The translations under genes and the position numbers were made by a program. The notes beneath the pieces are model-generated. The model was not told the DNA's origin. It did no database searches and was given only the letters and a program-made list of their open reading frames with translations. A stretch of 64,000 nt of DNA from Deuterostichococcus epilithicus (Eukaryota; Chlorophyta; Trebouxiophyceae; Prasiolales; Stichococcaceae), in assembly GCA_033439295.1 (NCBI GenBank), contig JAVTLE010000010.1, positions 1,240,001 to 1,304,000 on the forward strand. The letters are read 5' to 3'. This document shows, in pieces, positions 50,216-60,691 of the stretch (position 1 is its first letter; each line of letters starts with the position of its first letter).

Positions 50216-50982
50216 ACACAAGAACGGGGCTGCTTGCAGGTGTGGACAAACCACGCGCCGGAGGCTCCAGTAGTCCAATTTCTGCGCTGGTTTGTCTGAT
50301 ACTTCAATTGCATATCCGCGATGGATCGGATGGCGGTCACTAGCTAGCCTTAGATGTGGCTGTGTCTCCCTGGCAAGCCGCTCGTCCCTGGCAAGCCAAG
50401 CATCTCGGATAGACGGCGGTAAAACATGCGGGCAACTGTTGGTAGATCTCAAATTGGAACAACAATTCGCCTCGCACTCATGTCTTGGCGGCTCTCGTAA
50501 TACCCAGGTCCACCTGTAGATTGAGATCATGTGCATCTGCAAGCAGGCGGAACGGTGAATCCGCTGCCGCGTGCACGTTTGAAGAGGAAGTAGCACAAGT
50601 CTGTCAAATTTCCTGTTGCAGGCAGAGAAGTCATCAGAGCGGCATCTGCAGGACGTTATCGCCTCCTCCCTTCTTTGACGACGAAGGATACTTAAAATTT
50701 TCGCCACCGTCCTCTGAATCTTTGCTTGGATTTCCGTCAACACAGAATGCACAGCATGGGCGCAGCCAGCCTGCCCGCTAAAGTTGAAGGCTGCGGGGCT
50801 GCACATCAGCGCTGCAGAGTGGCCTTTTCACGTGAGCTTGATCACCAGAGCCTCGGCTCAGCGTATGCCGAGCTTCTAAGCGGCCCTGACTACCTTCATG
50901 AGAGCTGTGTGATGCACTCAACAAGCGTTTAGCTTGACCCGACGCAACTGATGCAGGGCGGCATATTCAGCAACACCATGGC
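50216..50982. other. Gap between repeat copy 1 and the CAP-LysM gene
   Basis: No exon was recognised. A 197-codon minus-strand frame (50213-50806) has no family likeness. The right end should carry the CAP-LysM promoter. Confidence 0.35.
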
Positions 50983-53072
50983 ATGGTAGCCCACCATGCT
51001 GGCGCTGGCTGGCCGGTGCTGCTGATGGTGCTGCTGATGGCTGTGTGGTTCCCAGCTACGCACGCGCACAGGCCACGCAGTTCCAGCAGGAGATTCTGAG
51101 CCTGCACAATGCCGCCCGGACGCAGCACGGCGCTCCGCCCCTGACCTGGTCTGACGCCCTGGCCAATAGCGCCGCGACTGTCGCATCGCGCTGCCTGCTG
51201 CAGGTCAGATCACTTTTCACGAACACACACATATGCTTCCACGGAATTTCAAATCGTCATTCAGCAAATGCATGGCACAGCATAATGCCATTGCTTGAAT
51301 GGAGTGCTGCACCGCAGTGAACCCAAGCCATGATCAGGCGCAGTCCATTCCCGTCCAGGCCAGACACGCAAGCTTGCTTTTCATTTTTGTTCTTAATGTT
51401 TTTCCGTATTTTCGTCGTGGTTTCTTCTCTGAGGCCAATTTCATAATGCTGCGCAGCCCTCGAGCACGCCATTACAGGGCGAGAACCTGTTTGCGCAGTC
51501 TCCGGCGTCTACACCAGAGGCGTCGGGGTGGCAAGCTGCCGTCAGCAACTGGTGCGTCAACATCGAAAATCGCGGATCTGCCGGTGCCACCACTTCACGA
51601 GATCAGCCTTCGATTGAGGCTCTGCAGACACGACAATCCGGGCGCATGGCCACGGCTGCGCAGTGTTGAACAACTGTGCATGCGCCCCTTCCAAGTTAGT
51701 CAAATACTCACATGTCAATTGAATTAGTGTGTACCTGCAGATGGTGGCGCCAGCAGCATCGCTTCGTCAAAAATCGCACAACATGCTGCTTTCTGGATGC
51801 AGGCTGAGCCAGGGCAGCAGCTACTCTTTTGCCAACCCCGGCTTCTCAAGCGATACTGGCGCCTTTACCCAGGTCAGATCGTCTCTTCAGGATTTGGGTT
51901 TGTGATGTAGGCTCATCATCAAATCAGTTGCATTGCAACATGACATCTGCCATGGCAGCCAGGGCTTTTGAAGATGTCCACTTCGTTACCAGAGGTGGTC
52001 TTTCCCATTGTCGAACTCTTATCAGCTGCACATCTGCGGTGGCGCACACGCTGCAATGTCAACAGCGGCCTCTTCCAGTATCAGTCAGAAACCACGATGT
52101 GCTGCAGCAGCGTAAGATGGCGCATGTACCGTTTTGATACCGCACTTTCGCTTCAGGCAGTGTGGGCAGGGACGACACAAGTGGGGTGTGCCCGGGATTG
52201 CAACAGCCTGAACGTCGGCACTAACTTTGCACTGTACGTCTGCGAATACTCTCCTCAGGTGCGTTCATACCTCTTTCCCTACCTCGACATAGTGAGCATG
52301 GAAAACTCAGTCCAAACGTCGACAGCAACAGATTGCAAGTCGGCAGCAAGCTTGCCCTCGTCGGCTTCTGCAAGATCTGCTGGTGCTTTGACCCGCACCC
52401 TACAAACGCTTTGGGGCTGTGCAGGGTAACATTCTTGGGCAGTTCGAGCAGAATGTGCTGCCGCCTGGATCTGCCCCTTCCGCGCGGCTTCCGCCGCCGG
52501 CCGCCGCAACGTTGGCGTCGACCACTGCTCCCACCAAGGCCCCAACTCCTGCACCAACACCCGCTCCCACAAAACCTCCTGCGCCCACTGCGCCCACCAA
52601 AGCGCCCACCACGGCTCCAAGACCCACTCACACAAGACCTCTCACGACTGCGCCCAACCAAAGCGCCCACCACGCCCCCGACTCCTGCTCCTACGCCCGC
52701 GCCCACCAAAGCGCCAACCACCGGCAAAGCCACACCAACTGCTGCAGGCAGGACCGTGACAGCAAGGCGGGGGTGAGCATCTCTATGTCCTCCTATCCTG
52801 CAACGATCTGCATGAAGTTGCAAATGCGCAACATTGCATGGACGAGCTCCCCAACTGCCTGGGAGCGTGACGTTGACATGCGGAATGGCACGTAGCCTTT
52901 TGGCCATGACAGAGGAATGTGACTCTCAACCGTCTGGTGTCGACGTAGGGACACCGCGGCGTCCATTGCCGCAGCGCGCAACATTGAGCCAGTGGCTCTG
53001 CTCATCGTCAATCCGCAGATCGCCAACCCCAACACCCCGCTGACTCCCGGCACCGTTGTGAACCTGCCGTAG
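50983..53072 (+). pseudogene. CAP (SCP/PR-1) domain - Thr/Pro linker - LysM protein, apparently frame-damaged
   Basis: The ATG at 50983 opens a good signal peptide (GWPVLLMVLLMAVWFPATHA), but the CAP domain lies in a different frame from about 51045. CAP blocks are EILSLHNAARTQHGAPPLTW (exon to about 51203), GENLFAQSPASTPEASGWQA (from about 51478), GSSYSFANPGFSSDTGAFTQ (about 51810-51872) and TTQVGCARDCNSLNVGTNFA with LYVCEYSPQ (about 52160-52258). This is the usual order, ending in the CAP signature. A linker of TKAPT/PAPT repeats follows (52520-52760) and changes frame near 52650. A LysM-like module (DTAASIAAARNI, LLIVNPQIANPNTPLTPG, end VNLP-stop at 53070-53072) follows, again with one base out of step at its start. 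LysM binds chitin or peptidoglycan-type glycans and CAP proteins are secreted, so a wall-associated role is likely for an intact version. Three single-base inconsistencies mean either a recent pseudogene or sequence errors. Confidence 0.7.
52520..52760 (+). repeat. Thr/Pro/Ala/Lys-coding linker repeat
   Basis: Imperfect repeats of a cccaccaaagcgcccacc-type unit encode TKAPT and PAPTPAPTK motifs. It is a mucin-like spacer between the CAP and LysM modules. The extra base near 52650 (cccaacc instead of cccacc) falls within it. Confidence 0.8.
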
Positions 53073-53417
53073 TACGGCATTGGATGGCTTCCGGTGGGTG
53101 CAACAATCCGCTGCGGTTCTTCAGCATGCAACTGCCGCTCAATAAGAGTCACAAAATCCTGCCACAAATCATCAATTGCGCAGGAGGCATGCCTTATTGA
53201 TTAGCCCGGATGTGCAGCAACGCAATCCAAATTGAAATCGCACATGCTCATCACTGATCCTTCACAGGTGACGGCATGATGCACCGCACCGTTTGCTCCA
53301 AACATCAAATAAACAGAGCGGAGTGCAGACTTTTGTTGCGTGTCGTTGAAGCACCTGATTTGCAGGCAAGAGGATGATAGTCTAGATGATATAGGTGTTC
53401 GAAAGCGCATGAGTTGA
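53073..53417. other. Gap between the CAP-LysM gene and repeat copy 2
   Basis: Nothing was recognised here. It is probably 3' UTR and spacer. Confidence 0.35.
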
Positions 53418-54110
53418 GAGGGCGTTTCTCAGTCAAGTCGAGAGGTCAGTTCTCAGTGTGAAAAATTTGACACAGCCGACCACAGGCGCCCTTCGCAGCC
53501 ATTGTCTTCAGGCACCATCTGCTCGTGCATCTGGTAATATCTATCCAGTTGCACAACCGCACACAAGCTGGTAGGCCGCTAGAACGTGCGGGTGCTGCCG
53601 TCTGCCCGAGGAAACTCGTCCACCCACTCGGACCTACGTCATGAAAAGCCGATCTCATCATACCCACGCTCAAGCAGACGATGAGCAAAGCAGAGGCAGG
53701 GTGCAGACGGCACAAGCAACGCGCGACGGCGGCCTCACCCTCCGCCGTCACCCTCTTGCTGTGCACCACCAAGCTCTGACGACCTCAGGAACCCTCGACT
53801 CCTGCGCCGCGGCCTGCATCACATACCAGTCCTTCGCCATGTCTTGCAGCACCTTCCAATTCCCCCCGGTGCTTCCGATCAAATACAGACACGCACATGC
53901 CGCAATTGCAACACATGTGAAATTGTGAGCAGATGTCCACCTGTGGATTGTGTCCAGCCCCTGCAGAGTTTCGTCAGCAGCGCCCGCATCGCCCGACCAG
54001 CCATCGTGGGCTCCGCCGCCGCTGCTGCTGCTGCCAAAGAGGTCGCTGGCGGGCCCAAAAGCGTCCGGCTGCTCCACAGCTGGCTGCTGCCGTCCTGCGA
54101 TGCCTCAGAG
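53418..54110. repeat. Copy 2 of the 0.7-kb direct repeat
   Basis: Same-orientation partner of 49540-50215, about 3.9 kb away. This copy adjoins the exons of the minus-strand gene at about 54290-55280 and may be its 3' end. In that case copy 1 would be the duplicated, detached version. No target-site duplication could be identified by eye. Confidence 0.85.
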
Positions 54111-55280
54111 CCGAGTCACATGGCGCCAATTGAACGAATTCGTGAGGGGGTTGCGATGCATTCGTGATGCATTCAAGGCAGCAATCCTACCAACCTGCAA
54201 AACGGAATGGCCCTCCATCCATTGGCCTCCTCCCATTGGCCCTGGAATGGAAGACGATCAAGAGTTCAGGGTAGCTGTGAGCCAGCCTACCTGATGCCCG
54301 ACGCTCAGGCTGAGGCGATGGCGGCTGGTCGGCGGCGACGCCAAACATGGGCGACTGCGGCAGGTCCACCCCCGCCTGCTGGTGCGCCTGTGCAACAGGG
54401 TTTCTGGGTCCTTAGCACCGAGCGCGGCACGCCCAAGATGCTGTGATGGACACCAACTGGACAACCTGTGCAGACGGCAGCAGCCAATGCGTCAGTCTTC
54501 GGACGACTGCCACACACCCTACTCTCGCAGGCTGCCGGCAAGAGCGGACGCGCCTGTTGCGCCTGCTGCATGGCGGCGGCCGACGACAGGCGCTGGCCCT
54601 CGAGCGCTGCCTGCGGCGGCGCAGCCGCGAGCATGCGGCTATCGGGATGTTTGGCGCGCAGCAGCGCCGCCGCCTCGCCGCCCAGCGGCGTCGGCAGCGC
54701 GACAATCCGCTCCAGACACCGCTCCTACCACAGCAGAAATTCTCAGTCAGACATCTCAAGCGAAAGCACATTCGCGTCTTCAATTGCATCAGAGCAAGCG
54801 TCCTTGGCACCACATGCGTTGCTCCTCCGCATTGGCAGCTTCTGAAATGTAACCTAGCGTTGCTACCAGCATCTTATTGGTGAACTCGTACTGAGGGCAT
54901 TTCATGTAGCCAGAGGAGTGGTGATATACATTGTCGTTGCGGTCTGAACTACAGGCCCGCGTAGCGCCAATCGCTCGCATGTTCTGGTGCTTGAAGGCAC
55001 GCCACACAGTCCCTCACGTGGAACTACCGGCCACAGCTGCAGCATGTGAGCCGTCTGAACTCGCCTTGACGCCGCGCAGGGCAATCTGCGTGCCGATGTA
55101 GCACCCCGCCGTGCTGGCAATGAATCTGCCCCATCTGGTGGCCTTGCCTACCCCCGCGGTCTGGCGTGCCAGCATGTACCCAGCGGCGGCGCCGCCGCCG
55201 CACCATGTCAGGAGCCTGCCTCCGATCTCTGCGTGTGACGCATGAAGCAGAAGGTTGCACCCCATGGTCATCCGCTGCAT
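53990..55280 (-). CDS. Unrecognised protein with Gly-rich hydrophobic N-terminus and Ala/Gln/Pro-rich C-terminus
   Basis: I do not recognise this gene. Exon 1 (55280-55018; start at 55280 or 55265) encodes GGRLLTWCGGGAAAGYMLAR and WGRFIASTAGCYIGTQIALR, two short hydrophobic Gly-rich stretches that could form membrane helices. A 69-base intron joins in frame to exon 2 (from 54948: RNDNVYHHSSGYMKCPQYEF, TNKML). An intron of about 140 bases joins in frame to exon 3 (from about 54727: ERCLERIVALPTPLGGEAAA, then Ala/Gln-rich). Three consecutive in-frame joins support one gene. Further candidates are QQAGVDLPQSPMFGVAADQP (about 54375-54290) and, within repeat copy 2, VEQPDAFGPASDLFG (about 54085-53990). 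The 3' end is uncertain. Confidence 0.4.
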
Positions 55281-56145
55281 GCTGTTGACAGCTGCCCTTT
55301 GCAGGAAGATCCGTGTTGCGGCGGAACTGCCGACAATTCAGGCCGAAACATATCTTGGCAAAAGGTTCATCTTGCCGTGTGCTGCGCACCAGCACTGCAT
55401 TCACTGAATGCCCTCTTCTCAGCCTCGCCGATCTTGTATTGTGAACTCCGCAGCTTTTCCGACAGCTCCTACAATCCAGGTAGTCTTCTTAAACTCACAT
55501 GATACATGTCACGATGCATTGTAAGCTCGGGCAGTGTCAGATTTGCTTCAAGGCAATTTAGCTGGGCGCGCTTATGAAATGCAAAAAAAACCACTGGAAT
55601 TTCTGGCTTCAGCTGACCTGGAACACGGCCTGCGCGGCGCGCGCGTCATCCGATTCAAACAGCATGATAAATTGGTCGACAGGACGGGGGTGTCTCTACT
55701 AGTTCTACCGTCAAGCCTTTCAGGTCCCTGTCGAATGGGTGTAACTGTGTCGTCGTGGCTTTGTAGCAACAAGCTGACTGCGTTGGATCATCAAGCAGTT
55801 CAGTTGGCGTCTTGTGGGTGACCTTTTTGGTCGCATGCATGGTGGTCTTAAGTCTTGACCCTGCACACAACGATGAAAGCGACACGTGACCGGACCTCGT
55901 CAGCAGCCCGCAGCTGTCACAAGTGGCGGTGCTTGGGATCATCTCGGTATTACAGAAACCGAGCGAGGGCAATTAGCCAACTGCAGAGGCAGTGCCGCAA
56001 CAGGATGCGAAAACCGACATCATGGGGCTGCTGCGAACACACAGGAACCGAAGATCAGGCAAGCAACGCGCAGGCTGCGCACATATATACCTACAGCGAT
56101 AAGACACATGCATGCTTCCTGCGCAGCCAGCCCTGCCACGGGCAC
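55281..56145. other. Intergenic: KHDC4/RIK 3' UTR and upstream region of the 55280 gene
   Basis: No exon is supported on either strand. It contains the KHDC4 poly(A) candidate at 55950-55954. Confidence 0.4.
55950..55954 (-). terminator. Candidate poly(A) signal TGTAA for KHDC4/RIK
   Basis: Plus-strand TTACA lies about 192 bases downstream of the stop at 56146-56148. Confidence 0.45.
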
Positions 56146-57076
56146 CTAATCCTCGCCGTAGTCCACCAAGGACATGCCCAAGCCCCCAGTGACATCCACA
56201 GTGCCTGCCATTGCAAACACACATAAACGGCGCTGCCGTCAGCTCACAGGCACTTTTAGAAACCTGCGAACATTCGCAGACTTCACCGCGTCTGCGTGCA
56301 ACAGGGTGCCCTGCTGCGCAGAACACAGAAGTCACAGTGTCAGACGGACGAGGAACACAGTGAACGCTCCTGCTCGCCGCCCCGCTTACTGCAAGGAGTG
56401 CAGCCTGCATAGTGGAACAGGACAGGGGGCACGCCCTGTGCGCTGAGGTGGAGCAAGTGGGATGGGTCAGCTCTTTGCGGGTACCTGCGTTCTGTCCACG
56501 GGGGCGCGGAGGCGGCGGCCCCATGCCCCCTGCCGCCCGCGGCGGCGGCGGTCCCATGGCGCCTTGCGCCCGCGGCGGCGGCGGGCCCATCGAACCCTGC
56601 TGCCGTGGGGGCGGCGGTCCCATAGCGGCGGGGGCGTTCGCAGGACCCTGCTGCTGCTGCTGCTGCGGCTGCTGATGTTGCTCCTGCTGCGGGCCTCGCT
56701 GCGGCCCCTGTTGTGGCCCCTGCTGCTGCTGCTGCGGCTGCTGCTGCTGCTGATAGGGGTTCACCTGCAGCACAGCGGGAGCGGGAGCGACCCCACGGAC
56801 TGCAGTCAGCGGGTGATTTGTCACCTTGAATGTACTGCAAAAGGACTGTTGCCTGCCGCCCGGGCCTTGCATGACGTTCCACCCATGCCATGCCGCATCT
56901 GCAAGCCTTGACGAGCTTGCCGGCGGCCCGCAGCAGCAGGCCCACCTGCAGAGATCGGCTTAGAGGAGTGTGAGGGCACCCGACACCGTTTCATCGAGTC
57001 ACTGGTCGCTACCTGCGGGCCCGGGCCTCCCGACGGTGCCCCCTCCTTGAACTCCCGGAAGCGGCGCTTGGGCGGC

Positions 57077-57128
<52 letters not shown>

Positions 57129-60100
57129 CGCCCGGGCCACCGCCGTGATGCGGACTGCCGCCCTGCTGCGCCGGCTGCTGCCCCTGGTAGCTGCCCTGTG
57201 GCGGGAAGCCGCCGCCCCCAGGCGGCCCGCCGGGGTGCGGAGCCGCTCCGTAGGGCCCGCCGGCTGGTGGCGGGCCTGCATAGTAGGGCTGCTGCCCCGG
57301 CGGCGGGAAGTGGGGGGCGCCGCTGCCGGGCGGAGGGTAGTAGGGCGGCTGCTGTCCGTAGGCGCCTCCCCCCGGGTGGTGGGGGTACTGCTGCTGCTGC
57401 TGCGGCGGCGGCCGCTGGCCGTACGCGGCTTGCGGCAGGTACTGCTGCTGCTGCGGAGGTGGGTACTGCTGCAGCTGCGGGTGCGCGGGCGCGGCGCCCG
57501 GGGAGAGGGCCCCACTGTGCTGCGGCGGCGGCGCCTGCCGGTCCGGCGGCGGCGCGCCGTAGGGTGACGGTGGCTGCCCAAACCCGCTCGGCGGTGCGCC
57601 TGCAGGGCCAGGGTTTAGGTTTAGGGACGCGCCAACCATGGTGAGCGAGGGCTGCAGCAATCGGGGCTGCGCCGCCAGCTGAGGAATCTGACGCACAGGA
57701 AGGTGAACTTGGGCTGATGCGGGCCGGGCACGACTCCAGTCTTGCCAGCTGTGGTGAAGAACAGCCACGACAGGCTAGACACTGCCCACAGCAAGCGGCA
57801 ATGGCAACGCCCTCACCTGAGACGGGAGGAGGCGCCCCATAGCCGTACAATGGCGGGTGTGGCGGCGGCGCGCCACAAGCTGGCTGCGGCGGCGGCGGCG
57901 CGCCATACGGGCCGCCTGGAGCGCCCGACTGGTATCCTGCAATTGACAATTTGATGCAGCTCACCAGGCCTGATCCATTGCACTCTGATATGTGCGACTG
58001 CCCGCGGCAGCTAGAACGTGACAGGGAGAACGACAACGCTCTCGCTTATCGTTCTCTGTGCAGTTGTCCTTGTGAACAGGAAGATGCCCAATCGTACCTG
58101 GGTATGGCTGTGGGGCGGCCGGCGCGGGCACAGATGCTGGCGGCTGGATGGCTCCTGCAACAGGTGCCGGCGACGACACAGGCACATTGGGGTGCGCTTT
58201 CTGGAAGTCGCCCTTAACCGTGTCGATGAGGTTCTGCGTCAGCCTGCAGGCGTCAGTGGGATGACGAGGTTGATGGCCAGACAGGCGACGAGGTGCATGA
58301 CCCTGACGTCTGAGGGTCCGGCATACAAAGCGGCTGAGCTCTCATTAGGCTACGCATTGCCGACCCACTGCAAACAATGCGTGTGCTGCATGTAGGGGGC
58401 AAAGCGCTTACGACTGCGCCTCGGCCAGGTTTGCGGCATTCTGCGCCGTGATGTAGACGTGCAGCGGATCGCCGCTGCAGTCAGCGACATCTGTCAGATT
58501 GGTGTTCAGGCAACACAAATCACAGCCGTAGGTTGCCTCGGGCAACATGCGATGGAAACTGATGCGACTTGCAAAAACATCGCTACGGATCAGCAGCTGC
58601 ACCAAATGAAGCACAGCCCATAGGGTGTCATGCAAGCGTCGCCGCACCTCTCGGCCTGCCCAGAGCCGCGGCCCCGCAGCTGCAGCGCTGACGATGTCTC
58701 CTTGGCGATGTGATCGAAGTATGCGGAGCCTACGGAGCCAGAACAGATCCACATCAGAGGCTGCTGAAACACCTGCACGAGTCTGCCGGTGAGGTTTTGA
58801 ACATGCTCAGGAGGGCAACTCCTCGGGTGCGGGTGCCAGGATCTGTGTAAGAGTTAATGCGCACCCGGGCCCTGCAGCCGCGAGGCGAGGTTGAAGTCCG
58901 GCGACGCCTCGAAGCCCATGTACAGGCTGACGCTGGGCGCGGCCGCAGCAGGCGGCGCGCCCCAGGGCGGCAGCGGCCCACCCTGAGGCGGCTGGCCCAG
59001 CTGGTCGGGCGGCGGCACGTTCTGGTAGCCACCGGCGGCGCCGAGCGGCGGCGTGGCGGCGTAGTTCGGCGGCTGCTGCGGCTGCAGACGCTGGCCGCGG
59101 ATCAGCGTCTGAATGTCCGCCACTGCGGCCGCCACGGCCGCCTGCTTCGCCGCATCGCTCTGCATGGCGACACGAACACATGTTCTCATGGACCGTGTAT
59201 TCAGATTCAAGGATGAGCCTGATCGGAGAGTGGAAACTGGCTTTGCTCCATGAAAGAAGGCCCCAAGACGTGCAATGCATCAGCCTCCATTCCTGAGAAC
59301 CACTGGTGATGCAGCAGGTCTCCAAAGGGAGCAGTCGAATATTACCGGGAGGGTGGAGCCGGGGATGACACGCAGGAACAGCGGCTTCTCCTTCTCGTCC
59401 GGCGGCATGCCCGGTGTCTGATAGCGACCCTTATTCACGATGCTGGTCCCCGTGCGCCGCTGGATCTCCTCCTGCAGCGGCAGCCCATGAAGAGCAGCTG
59501 ATTGACCGGAAAAGCCAGGCAGATTTGCAATGATATTCTGGCGGATGTGGCAAGTCATTTGGATCACCGAAAGGACGCTGGCCAGGAGGGATACACCCAG
59601 CGGTGCCGTCAACGCCATGCTGAGAGGCACTTCATGTACCACGCACCTGCGTCGTGCGCTTGGTCAGTAGGTACCGCACTTGCGCCGGCGCGTGGTTTAT
59701 GACCACGTCCTGCCCGAACTCCGGGACCTCGTCGGCCTGCTGCGGCAGGCTCAGGCCCAGCGCCTTAGCCTTGTTGGCGGGCAGCAGGCCCTTTGCCAGC
59801 AGGTCCTGCGATGTGGGATATCCAGGAAGTGCGAGTAGGAGGAGGGTCACACACCTGGTTCCGAGCTTCAGTCAGTCGGCTTGGTCGCAGAAGGTTCAGT
59901 CGGATCTCACACACGAAAGACAGGCCGCTGGTGGAATATGTGCTGGTGCAGGCGATGGCGCACCCTGTTGATCTTCTCCATGGCAGCGGCGGCGCCTGCC
60001 TGGGCCCGGGAGATGGTGGCGGCGTCCAGCGGGTCCCCCGGCTTGTAGGATGTCTTTGGCACGACAGGCTGAGGCGCCGGCGCTGGTGCAGGCTGCTTGA

Positions 60101-60251
60101 GCAGCCCCTGGCCGGTCACGAACCCCGCATACTGAGCTGGCAGCCCGGACCCAGAGGAACCGATGCCCGCTCGGCCTGGCGCCGCAGTTGTGGAAGGTAC
60201 GCTGGCTGTAGCCGGCGCTGCAACATCCCATTTGCGCTTCTTGCGGTCCAT
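56146..60251 (-). CDS. KH-domain splicing-type protein, KHDC4 / RIK homologue
   Basis: The ATG at 60251 starts MDRKKRKWD, like the R.KWD opening of KHDC4/RIK proteins. Next come YKPGDPLDAATISRAQAGAA, then LLAKGLLPANKAKALGLSL (about 59790), VVINHAPAQVRYLLTKRTTQ (about 59650-59710) and EIQRRTGTSIVNKGRYQTPG (about 59410-59470), which is the first KH-like core. AAVAAAVADIQTLIRG and VSLYMGFEASPDFNLASRLQ with GPG (about 58860-59150), DHIAKETSSALQLRGRGSG (about 58655-58715), PLHVYITAQNAANLAEAQS (about 58410-58470) and a closing helix (about 58190-58250) form the second KH domain with its RGRGSG. A long Pro/Gly/Gln-rich tail has an uninterrupted 16-Gln tract, PPPKRRFREFKEG (about 57040-57080) and repeated MGPPPPR units. 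The end is GLGMSLVDYGED-stop (56146). Human KHDC4 (BLOM7) binds RNA and the spliceosome. Plant RIK binds the ROUGH SHEATH2 repressor. Nuclear. Confidence 0.85.
56520..56632 (-). repeat. MGPPPPR-coding tandem repeat
   Basis: Four imperfect copies of a unit coding MGPPPPR plus a variable spacer, in the last large exon of the KHDC4/RIK gene. Similar Pro-rich repeats bind WW/GYF-type partners in splicing factors. That role is inferred here. Confidence 0.75.
57079..57126 (-). repeat. (CTG)16 / polyglutamine microsatellite
   Basis: Sixteen perfect CTG units on the plus strand read as sixteen CAG (Gln) codons in the KHDC4/RIK gene. The tract is directly followed by PPPKRRFREF. Confidence 0.95.
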
Positions 60252-60691
60252 CTTGCAGCGCCGGACCGGATCCGGAGGCTGCTGTGCGCCTGCCAAGCCT
60301 GGGGCCGCGGCCACTTGTTGGCTGCCAGATCCTCCTGCGATGTCTTCGGTTGCTGTTCACTGGCGTGATTGTACTTTGATGAGACTGCGAAGAAGAAAGC
60401 TTCAACACAAGCCTCGAGTGCTGACGTGTTATCTCGTCAGCTCTCGCGCTGGAGTCTCGGAGCAAACAGAGCAGCGTGCGCTGAGCGCCGTGTGTCAGGT
60501 CTGTCAGTTTTGTGCATTTAATCCACGCGATCCAATGCCGACTGCAGCTGACATGGCGCGCTAGGCGTTTAAGTCTGTGAGTGCACATGCAGGTTGAATT
60601 CTCAAAAGCGTGTCTTGAAAGTTGAGGTCAAAGGCTGGGCCACCACTTTGCATCCTCGCGCTGGCGAGCTTGCAAGAACAGTTATTCGAGC
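60252..60691. promoter_or_regulatory. Shared upstream region of KHDC4/RIK (-) and ATG7 (+)
   Basis: 440 bp lie between start codons. The KHDC4 frame stays open to about 60361 without an ATG, so a 5' UTR or an unseen upstream exon is possible. No element was recognised. Confidence 0.45.

Noticed and set aside
50213-50806. 197-codon minus-strand open frame beside repeat copy 1
   Set aside because: The composition looks random and no motif or family resemblance was seen.
53760-53930. Plus-strand TLDSCAAACITYQSFAM in repeat copy 2 as a WSC/PAN-type cysteine domain
   Set aside because: Only one short block is present, the equivalent in copy 1 diverges at once, and no further domain cysteines follow.
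57611-57626. Telomere-like gggtttaggtttaggg
   Set aside because: It lies within KHDC4/RIK coding sequence (LNLNPG) with only about two units, so it is not an interstitial telomere. A similar short tagggttaggg at 61619-61629 is also too short.
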